In this document: positions 31,606 through 38,463 of the stretch, in pieces
Layout of the letters: each line of letters opens with the position of its first letter
Position numbering within the stretch: the first letter of the stretch is position 1
NCBI RefSeq assembly: GCF_001570565.1
Contig: NZ_BBXE01000013.1
Coordinates: 514,984 to 578,983, forward strand
DNA: 64,000 nucleotides
Source: Herbidospora yilanensis
Lineage (GTDB): Bacteria > Actinomycetota > Actinomycetes > Streptosporangiales > Streptosporangiaceae
Reading direction: 5' to 3'
Program-made: the position numbers and the translations under genes
The notes under the pieces: model-generated
Databases searched by the model: none
Told to the model about the DNA's origin: nothing
Seen by the model: the letters and a program-made list of their open reading frames with translations, nothing else

Positions 31606-32940
31606 CTATAGGTTGAAAATGGCGGGGAGTTGCAATACGAACCGGGCCCCTCGTTCGCTGTCCTGGATCGTCAGGCTCCCGCCGTGCGCCTCGGCGATCT
31701 CCCGCGCGATGGCCAGGCCCAGCCCGGTCCCGCCCGCGTCGCGCGCCCGTGAGGCGTCCAGGCGGGTGAACCGGTCGAAGACGATCTCCCGGTGCTCGGG
31801 CGAGATCCCGGCCCCGTCGTCGAGCACCTCAAGGATCGCGCAGGTGGCGTCGGCCCGCACCCGCACGGTGATCTGCGAGGTCGCGTGGCGTTCGGCGTTG
31901 TCGAGCAGGTTGCCGAGCACCCGGGCGATCCGCAGCCGGTCGCAGTCGACCCGCACGTTCTCGGCCAGGTCGGTGACGATCTCCTTCCGGTACGCCCGGC
32001 GCTTCAGCTCCCCGTCGACCAGGGCGGCCAGATCGGTCGGCGAGCGGTCGACCGGCGCGCGGGCGTCGAGGCGGGCCAGGGTCAGCAGGTCGGTCACGAT
32101 CGCCTGGAGCCGTTCGACCCCGGCGAGGACCTCCGTGCTCATCGTGGGCCAGTCGGTGCCGTCGGGGTGCATCAGCGCCTCCTCCAACTGGGCCCGCATG
32201 GCCGTGATGGGGGTGCGCAGGTCGTGGGAGGCGTCCTGGGTGAAGCGGCGGAGCTGCTGGTAGGCGACCTCCAGCCGGTCGAGGGTGGCGTTCACCGTTT
32301 CGGCGAGGAGCTGTATCTCCTCGTACTTGGTCGACACCGGGACCCGGCGGTCGAGGCCGGTGGCGGTGATCTCGGCCATCCGCGAGCGGATGGCGTTCAC
32401 GGGGGCCAGGGCCTTGGTGAGGTCGCGGAAGGTCCAGGCGGTCAGCACCGTGATCACCAGCAGCGACACCCCGATCGCCGTGACGATGGAGCTGACGCTC
32501 CCGTACCAGGCCACTACCGGCAGCGCCATGTAGAGCAACCAGAACCCGCCCGGCTGGTAGACCTTGTACGACAACACGGTCGCGCATTCGCTGAGCCCCG
32601 CCGGCGGGCACAACGTCCGCACCGCCCGCACGCTCGCGCGGTCGGCGTGGAAGTCGGCCATCGGGCCCTTTCCGGCCAGTTGCGGGGTGGCCGCCACGAC
32701 CTGCCCGCGCGCGTCCACCACCTGCACGGCGTTGACGGATTCGTCCTTCAGGGTCTTCGGAAGCGGGCCCTCCCGGATGAGCGGGACCACGTGGCCCCAC
32801 GTCATGGTGGCCCGCGCCTGGACGCTGTCCATCTCCTTGTAGCCCGCGAAGAGCAGGAAGAGCACGCTGACCCCGACGCACACCAGGGTCGTCACCAGGG
32901 CGGTCGCCACGGTTCTCCGGACTCGGAAGGCTCGCGTCAT
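31606..32940 (-). CDS. Orphan sensor histidine kinase
   Basis: A 444-residue membrane kinase. A first helix (TALVTTLVCVGVSVLFLLFAG) and a second near residue 150 enclose an extracytoplasmic domain that contains two cysteines (TLCPPAGLSEC). A HAMP-like region follows, then the H-box ASHDLRTPITAM, N-box NLLDNAERH, G1 LDDGAGISP, FDRFTR and G2 GGTGLGLAIA. No response regulator gene lies next to it; the neighbour on the same strand is helR. It therefore needs a partner encoded elsewhere or is a broken-up pair. Confidence 0.92.
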   Translation of the reverse strand: MTRAFRVRRTVATALVTTLVCVGVSVLFLLFAGYKEMDSVQARATMTWGHVVPLIREGPLPKTLKDESVNAVQVVDARGQVVAATPQLAGKGPMADFHADRASVRAVRTLCPPAGLSECATVLSYKVYQPGGFWLLYMALPVVAWYGSVSSIVTAIGVSLLVITVLTAWTFRDLTKALAPVNAIRSRMAEITATGLDRRVPVSTKYEEIQLLAETVNATLDRLEVAYQQLRRFTQDASHDLRTPITAMRAQLEEALMHPDGTDWPTMSTEVLAGVERLQAIVTDLLTLARLDARAPVDRSPTDLAALVDGELKRRAYRKEIVTDLAENVRVDCDRLRIARVLGNLLDNAERHATSQITVRVRADATCAILEVLDDGAGISPEHREIVFDRFTRLDASRARDAGGTGLGLAIAREIAEAHGGSLTIQDSERGARFVLQLPAIFNL

Positions 32941-33177
32941 CGAAGGCCTTTCTGCCGCGCGGAAAGGAAACGCGAGAACGCCGGTCGGGCCTCTGCGGCG
33001 GCCGGTGTGTCGTCAGGTCATCGCGCGGTCTGTTCCGCTTGTGCGAGAGGCGTCCGGGCCGAGGGCGAAGTCACCTCGACGGCGATTCTCTGGGGAGGCG
33101 GACGACCTGCTGTTCGCTTTTGAGTCTATGACGCTCAGTTCACCTGGCCAAAACCTGTTCTGGCCGGTCAGCGCGGT

Positions 33178-33210
33178 GAACCCCGCCAAGGCCGACGCCT
33201 GGCGGGGTTC
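33178..33210 (-). terminator. Hairpin terminator after the serine hydrolase gene
   Basis: GAACCCCGCC (33178-33187) and GGCGGGGTTC (33201-33210) are a perfect 10-bp stem with a 13-base loop. It lies 17 bases beyond the stop of the minus-strand gene ending at 33227. It is GC-rich with no clear T-run, as is common in actinobacteria. The rest of the 32941-33226 gap shows nothing else I can name. Confidence 0.7.
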
Positions 33211-33226
33211 GCGTTGGGCAAAGCTT

Positions 33227-34432
33227 TTACTCCTCGATCGTTTGGTAGACGGTGGTCCAAAAATCATGGACGAGCCGGGCCGGGTCCGGCACCGACATGC
33301 CGACCTGGGTGAGCAGGACGCCGACGAGCCCGTTGGCCGGGTCGGCGTAGGTGGAGGTGCCGCTGCCGCCGTCCCAGCCGAACTGGCCCACGGGGGCGTA
33401 GTCGCCCCGGTAGGTCCGCACCGCCATCCCCAGGCCCCAGCCGCCGTGCTGGCCCTGCCCGAACGACACGTGGACGTTGGCGGTGGCCAGGGCGTTGCGG
33501 GCGGCGTTCTGCTCGGGCGTGAGCCGGTTGGTGGTCATCAGCTCCACCGCCGGCCGCGACAGGATCCGCTCGCCCCCGTTGAGCAGCATCCGGAAGTAGG
33601 CGTGGTAGTCGTCGGCGGTGGAGACCAGCCCTCCGCCCCCGCCCTGGAAGGCCGGGGGCGTGCTGTGGCGGCCGCCCTTGGCCTCGTCCCAGACGAGGAA
33701 CTCGCCGGTCTGCGGGTCGGGCGCGTACAGCGGCGGCAGCCGGTCCAGCTTCTCGGCGGGCACGTGGAAGCCGGTGTCGCGCATCCCCAGCGGGCCGAAC
33801 ACCCGCTCCCGCAGGAAACTCTCGAACGACTGGCCGGTCACGCGGGCGACGAGCACGCCGAGCAGGTCGCTGCCGATGTGGTACTGCCAGCGCTCCCCGG
33901 GCTGGTACATCAGCGGCAACTCGCCCAGGCGGCGCATCCACTCGTCGGGCTCGGGCATCTCCACCGGCAGGTTCGGCGTCAGGCCCCGCTCGAAGATCGC
34001 GTTCATGATCGGCGACCCGAGCGCGGTCATGTCCATGCCCAGCCCGAACGTGCAGGTCAGCACGTCACGCACGGTGATCGGCCGCCGCGCCGGCACCGTC
34101 TCGTCGAGCGGCCCGTCGACACGCTTGAGCACCTTGCGGCCGGCCAGTTCGGGCAACCACGGATCGACCAGGTCGTCGAGCCGCAACCGGCACTCGTCCA
34201 GCAGCACCATCGCCGCCGCCATCGACACCGGTTTCGACGTCGAGGCCATCCGGAAGATCGTGTCCCGGCTCATCGGCGGCCCGCCGTCATGGCACATGGT
34301 GCCGACCGCCTCCACGTGGACCTCCTCGCCCCGGCCGACCAGCGCGACCACACCGGGAATGCGGCCCGACTCGACGTGCCGGGTCAGCACCTCACGCACT
34401 CGGCGCAACCCTGATTCGGTGAAACGGCCCAT
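33227..34432 (-). CDS. Serine hydrolase, beta-lactamase class C-like / esterase
   Basis: A 401-residue soluble enzyme with the class C nucleophile motif in RMASTSKPVS (Ser-x-x-Lys). The YHIGSD segment takes the place of the Tyr-x-Asn box, and GWDGGSGTSTYADP holds the third, glycine-rich box. No signal peptide is visible, so a cytoplasmic esterase like EstB is more likely than a beta-lactamase. ATG at 34432 has GAGGAGA six bases upstream. It is the last gene of a minus-strand set of small-molecule enzymes (37807 to 33227). Confidence 0.87.
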   Translation of the reverse strand: MGRFTESGLRRVREVLTRHVESGRIPGVVALVGRGEEVHVEAVGTMCHDGGPPMSRDTIFRMASTSKPVSMAAAMVLLDECRLRLDDLVDPWLPELAGRKVLKRVDGPLDETVPARRPITVRDVLTCTFGLGMDMTALGSPIMNAIFERGLTPNLPVEMPEPDEWMRRLGELPLMYQPGERWQYHIGSDLLGVLVARVTGQSFESFLRERVFGPLGMRDTGFHVPAEKLDRLPPLYAPDPQTGEFLVWDEAKGGRHSTPPAFQGGGGGLVSTADDYHAYFRMLLNGGERILSRPAVELMTTNRLTPEQNAARNALATANVHVSFGQGQHGGWGLGMAVRTYRGDYAPVGQFGWDGGSGTSTYADPANGLVGVLLTQVGMSVPDPARLVHDFWTTVYQTIEE

Positions 34433-34531
34433 GATGTTCTCCTCGCGTCCTGCCGTTCGGTTCGTGAGGACCACGGTCGCCGAACGCGCTGACACCGGGC
34501 CGTCGCGGCGCTGACACGGCCGCCGGCACGC

Positions 34532-35449
34532 TCAGGCCGCCACCTGGATGATCGTCCTGCCGGGCGCGGCGGGTCTGCGGGCCCACCCGCCGGCCGCCTC
34601 CGCCAGCGGGCGCACGTCGCCCACCAGCAGCCGCAGCCGTCCGTCCCTGACCCGCTGGGCGAGGTCGGCCAGCCGGACGCGGTCGGGTTCGACGACGAAG
34701 TACAACGCCCGCCCGTCCGCGGGCCGCACCTCGGGCGGCATGGCGACGCTGACCAGGGTGCCGCCCGGACGGACCAGCTCGGCCGACCGGGCCAGGACGT
34801 CGCCGCCGACGACGTCGAACACCACGTCCACCTCACCGGCGTCCCGCACGTCCTCGGCGTCGAGGTCGAGGAAGGTCCGGGCGCCGAGGCCGGACACGAT
34901 CTCGCGGTCGCGGGCCCGGCCGGCCGCGATCACGACGGCCCCCGCCTCCCGCGCGAGCTGGACGGCGATCGAGCCGACACCCCCGGCGGCGCCGGTGATC
35001 AGGACGGTCTGGCCGACCGTGAGACGGGCGTGGTCGAACAGCCCCTGCCACGCGGTCAGCCCGGAGATGGGCAACGCGGCGGCCACGGTGTGGTCGACGT
35101 CGGCCGGCAGAGGGGCCAGGTTGCGGGCCTCCACGGCGGTGAACTCGGCCAGGGACCCGTTCCTGGCCCAGTCGGTCAGGCCGAAGACCCGCTGGCCCAC
35201 GGTGAGACCGGTGGTGCCGTAGCCGAGCTCGGCCACCACCCCCGACAACTCGTGACCGGGGATGCTGGGCGCCCGGTCGCGGCCGGCCCGGTCGGTCCAC
35301 GTCGCCGGCCAGTCGAGCTCCCCCCGGGTGAACCCGGCGGCGTGCACGCGCACGATGACGTCGTTCTCGGCCGCGTGCGGATAGGGCATGTCGGCCAGGG
35401 TCAGCCCGTCGATCCCGGCGTCGCGCTCCCGCGCGACGACCGCCCGCAT
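34532..35449 (-). CDS. Zinc-independent quinone oxidoreductase-like enzyme (MDR family)
   Basis: A 305-residue NADPH-dependent reductase of the medium-chain family. The GroES-like half contains AAENDVIVRVHAAGFTRGELDW and IPGHELSGVV; the cofactor half has LITGAAGGVGSIAVQLAR. The catalytic zinc ligands of true alcohol dehydrogenases are absent, so quinone or enone reduction is expected. The ATG at 35449 overlaps the TGA of the HD-domain gene (TGATG), so the two are translated together. Confidence 0.87.
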   Translation of the reverse strand: MRAVVARERDAGIDGLTLADMPYPHAAENDVIVRVHAAGFTRGELDWPATWTDRAGRDRAPSIPGHELSGVVAELGYGTTGLTVGQRVFGLTDWARNGSLAEFTAVEARNLAPLPADVDHTVAAALPISGLTAWQGLFDHARLTVGQTVLITGAAGGVGSIAVQLAREAGAVVIAAGRARDREIVSGLGARTFLDLDAEDVRDAGEVDVVFDVVGGDVLARSAELVRPGGTLVSVAMPPEVRPADGRALYFVVEPDRVRLADLAQRVRDGRLRLLVGDVRPLAEAAGGWARRPAAPGRTIIQVAA

Positions 35450-36087
35450 CAGCTCGGCCACGGGGAGTTCAGGACACGCTCGACCGTCGTCGTCCGCCGG
35501 AAGCCGGGGACGAAGTGTTCGAGCACATCGGAGTTGACGGTGCCGAAGGTGGTCTCCGGGCGGTCCTTCTGCCCGTCGGCGTACACCCGCAGGAACTCGT
35601 TCTTGAAGTCGCCCCGGGGGTGGGCGGCGAGGATCTCCTGAAGCTGACCGTGCGCGAACCCGTCGAGACCCAAGCCGACCACGTCGGTCAGCACGCCGAG
35701 GTGGACGGCCGCGATCTCCGGGGCCATCCGGCCGGGCACGCCCGGCGTGGTGTGCAGGGCGATCGCCGTCCAGACCGTGTCGGCGGCGGCCGTGGCGAAG
35801 CCCCGCTCCAGCAGGAACGCGCGCGCGTGGTCGGCGCCGTCGAGCTCGAAGCGCTGCTCCACCCCGGAGAAGGGGGTCTGGAGGCCGGTGTCGTGGAACA
35901 TGGCCGCCAGGTAGAGCAGCTCCGGGTCGGGTTTCACGCCGAGCCGCTTGGCGTGGATCAGCCCGAAGAAGAAGACCCGCCGGGAGTGGTGGTAGATGAG
36001 GGGGCCGGTCATGTCCTGAACGATCTTGGTCGCCTCGGCGACCGCCGTCGTCTCAGGGATCTCCAGCCCCCCGATGGCCTCTGGCAT
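35449..36087 (-). CDS. HD-domain hydrolase, cyanamide hydratase-like
   Basis: A 212-residue metal-dependent HD hydrolase. The metal ligands are visible in order: HHSRRVFFF (His), MFHDTG (His-Asp) and VLTDVVG (Asp). The segment RFELDGADHARAFLLERG matches the pattern of cyanamide hydratase-type HD proteins more than nucleotide phosphohydrolases. That points to hydration or hydrolysis of a small nitrogen compound, but this is only family resemblance. ATG at 36087 has AAAGG upstream. It is coupled to the quinone oxidoreductase gene. Confidence 0.82.
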   Translation of the reverse strand: MPEAIGGLEIPETTAVAEATKIVQDMTGPLIYHHSRRVFFFGLIHAKRLGVKPDPELLYLAAMFHDTGLQTPFSGVEQRFELDGADHARAFLLERGFATAAADTVWTAIALHTTPGVPGRMAPEIAAVHLGVLTDVVGLGLDGFAHGQLQEILAAHPRGDFKNEFLRVYADGQKDRPETTFGTVNSDVLEHFVPGFRRTTTVERVLNSPWPS

Positions 36088-36205
36088 CGCCGCCGACCTT
36101 TCGGCTGTGGAAGGAACGTCCGGCTTCCATGCTGCCCGTGGACGGGTCTGCGGCGCCGCCCTCATCCGGCCAGAAATCCCTCATATACCGACAAACAAGC
36201 GGAGG

Positions 36206-36994
36206 TCACAGGGTGTCGATCAGGCCGCCGTCGATGACGAAGTCGGCGCCCGTGACGTTGCCCGCGCGCCCGCTGGCGAGCAGGACGACGAGGTCGGCGA
36301 CCTCGTCCGGGCGGGTGAACCGGCCGGTGACCGAGTCGGCGGCGGCCTTTTCCGCCACCGCGCGCGACTCGCCGCCGTTGTGGCGGGCCAGCGTGGCGGC
36401 GACCCCCTCGGCGCCGAGCCACAGGTCGGTGGCGACCGGCCCGGGGCTGACGGTGTTGACCCTGATCCCCTCGGGGCCGAGCTCCTTCGACAGCGACTTG
36501 CTGAAGCTGGCCAGGGCCGCCTTCGCGGCGCTGTAGTCGATCACCAGCGGGTCGGGCAGCGACGCGTTGACGGAGCCGACCGTCACGATCGCGCCGCCGC
36601 CCCGGCCGAGCATGAGCGGCAGCGCCTCACGGGTGGCACGCACCGCGGACAGGAAGTTGACCGTCAGGGTGGCCAGCCAGTCCACGTCGGTGACGGACGC
36701 GAAGCCGCCGGTGCGCGGGCGCACCGCGCCGACGTTGTTGACCAGGATGTCCAGGCCGCCGAAGGCCTCCCCGGCCGCCGCGACCAGTTCGGCCGGGCCG
36801 TCCAGGGTGGCGAGGTCGACCGCGACGGGGCGCACGCGGCCCCTCGCCGCCAGTTCCGACAACCCGGCGCTGATGTGCCGCGCTCCGGCGGTCACGCTGA
36901 CGCCCTCCGCCGCGAGCGCCCGGGTGATCGCCAGCCCGATGCCCTTGCTCGCCCCGGTGACCACGGCGGTCTTGCCTTGCAGGTGCAGTTCCAT
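36206..36994 (-). CDS. Short-chain dehydrogenase/reductase
   Basis: A classical SDR of 262 residues with the cofactor loop TGASKGIG (residues 13-20), the NNVGA strand and the catalytic Ser and Tyr-x-x-x-Lys (GSVNAS, then YSAAK). After the active site come SPGPVATDLW and the C-terminal FVIDGGLIDTL. ATG at 36994 follows GGAGAAGG. The preference between NADH and NADPH cannot be read with confidence. It follows the alpha/beta hydrolase gene by 21 bases and should share its transcript. Confidence 0.9.
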   Translation of the reverse strand: MELHLQGKTAVVTGASKGIGLAITRALAAEGVSVTAGARHISAGLSELAARGRVRPVAVDLATLDGPAELVAAAGEAFGGLDILVNNVGAVRPRTGGFASVTDVDWLATLTVNFLSAVRATREALPLMLGRGGGAIVTVGSVNASLPDPLVIDYSAAKAALASFSKSLSKELGPEGIRVNTVSPGPVATDLWLGAEGVAATLARHNGGESRAVAEKAAADSVTGRFTRPDEVADLVVLLASGRAGNVTGADFVIDGGLIDTL

Positions 36995-37015
36995 TGCCGG
37001 CCTTCTCCACATGCC

Positions 37016-37807
37016 TCAGAGGGAGTGGCGGGCGAGCCAGGCCAACGTGACGTCGGCGACCTCTCGCCAGCCGCCGTCGATGGTGAGCGAGTGGGCCCGG
37101 TCGGGGAACTCGTGGAAGTCGGTGATCGCGGCGGAGTGCCGGTACTGCTTCAGCGTGGCCAGCGTGACCGACTCCGGCACGGTGTGGTCCCGGCCGCCGG
37201 TGATCAGCAGCAGCGGACCGCGTGACTCGTTCCCGGTCGCCACCTTGGCGGGCGAGTGTGGGTCGAAGTTGGCCGTCGCTGCCTCGAACAGCGGCTTCCC
37301 GGGGGCTGGGATGCTCCACCTCCGGTAGAGCTCGGCCGACTCCTCCTCGGAGACGGCGTTGCCGAAGGCGTACCGGAACTGGTCCTCGGTGAGCGACACG
37401 GCCCGGTTGCGGTTGGCGGGGTTGCGGAACACCGGCAGCGCTGAGCGCAGCGCGGTCAGCGGCACCGGCAGCACGCCCTTGATCTGCGCGGCGTCGATCG
37501 CGACGGCGGCGACCCCGAGGTCCAGCCCGAGCAGCTTCTGCGCGATCATGCCGCCGAAGGAGTGGCCGATCAGGATCGGGCGCTCCGGCAGGCCACCGAT
37601 GATCTTCGAGTAGTGCTCGACGACGTCGTCGATGCCGTGGCCGGCGATGGCCTCGGGGTTGGCCCGGGACTCCTCGACGGTCGCGCCGTCGCCGGGCCAG
37701 CCGGGCGCGACGGGAGCGTAACCGGCCTCCCGGAACAGGTCGATCCAGGGGTCCCAGGAGGTGGCGTGCAACCACAGTCCGTGGATGAAGACGACGGGAG
37801 TGCTCAT
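37016..37807 (-). CDS. Alpha/beta hydrolase
   Basis: A 263-residue hydrolase. The oxyanion loop is VFIHGLWLHATSW, the nucleophile elbow GHSFGG (Ser about residue 104), the acid probably lies in TGGRDHTVP, and the His in FPDRAHSL. No signal peptide is seen. It is the first gene of the minus-strand enzyme set that ends with the serine hydrolase, so both esterase-like enzymes may act on one compound class. The specific substrate is unknown. Confidence 0.88.
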   Translation of the reverse strand: MSTPVVFIHGLWLHATSWDPWIDLFREAGYAPVAPGWPGDGATVEESRANPEAIAGHGIDDVVEHYSKIIGGLPERPILIGHSFGGMIAQKLLGLDLGVAAVAIDAAQIKGVLPVPLTALRSALPVFRNPANRNRAVSLTEDQFRYAFGNAVSEEESAELYRRWSIPAPGKPLFEAATANFDPHSPAKVATGNESRGPLLLITGGRDHTVPESVTLATLKQYRHSAAITDFHEFPDRAHSLTIDGGWREVADVTLAWLARHSL

Positions 37808-37887
37808 GGCGGCCTCTCAGCAGGCGGGCGGGCACTCCTCACGCTAGGGACCGGGCCCGCCCGGCACCCCACGCGAACGCGTAGTCC

Positions 37888-38403
37888 TCAGCCCGCCCGG
37901 ATCGCCATCAGGCGGGCCAGCTCCACCCGGGAGCGCACCTGGAACTTCCGGAACACCTGCCGCAGGTGGTAGTCGACCGTGTGCGGCGAGATGAACAACA
38001 GCGCCGCCGTCTCCCGGTTGGTGAGCCCCCGGGCGACGTGCTCGGCGACGGTCCGCTCCGAGTCGGTGAGCCGCGACCAGGCCGGACCGGTCTCGGCCGG
38101 GGCGCCGGTCAGCCAGATCACCGCGCCGACCAGGGCGCCGTCGTCGTAGACGCCCTCGCACCGCCCCGACGACGTGCCCGAGGTCAGGGTCAGCCGTCCG
38201 GGCCGCCGCTCCGGCTCGGCGCCCAGCCACCGCCGGGCCCACGCCCACAGCGGCGTGCGGTCGGCGGACGACAGCAGGCCCGCGGCGGCACTGTTCACGA
38301 ACATGGTGTCGGCGTCGACGACGGCGACAGGTCCCTTCGCCCTGCGGCGTACCTCAAGGAAGCGCGCGTGCAGATCGTGAGCGGGCACCTTTTCCTCCCC
38401 CAT
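37888..38403 (-). CDS. Small LuxR-type transcriptional regulator
   Basis: A 171-residue protein. The C-terminal 60 residues are a LuxR helix-turn-helix (LTDSERTVAEHVARGLTNRE, then SPHTVDYHLRQVFRKF). The N-terminal 95 residues resemble the end of a PAS/GAF-type sensing module (RRRAKGPVAVVDADTMFVNSAA). It sits between the enzyme set and the large LAL regulator, all on the minus strand, and is the likely local regulator. It may be a shortened form of a larger sensor. Confidence 0.83.
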   Translation of the reverse strand: MGEEKVPAHDLHARFLEVRRRAKGPVAVVDADTMFVNSAAAGLLSSADRTPLWAWARRWLGAEPERRPGRLTLTSGTSSGRCEGVYDDGALVGAVIWLTGAPAETGPAWSRLTDSERTVAEHVARGLTNRETAALLFISPHTVDYHLRQVFRKFQVRSRVELARLMAIRAG

Positions 38404-38463
38404 GCGTCGTCGTTCTCATGGAACCGCGCCGGAGGAGGCCGCCGAATCAGGGAAACACCCCAG

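Noticed and set aside
33227-34432. True beta-lactamase
   Set aside because: There is no signal peptide and the Tyr-x-Asn box is not standard, so an intracellular esterase is more likely.
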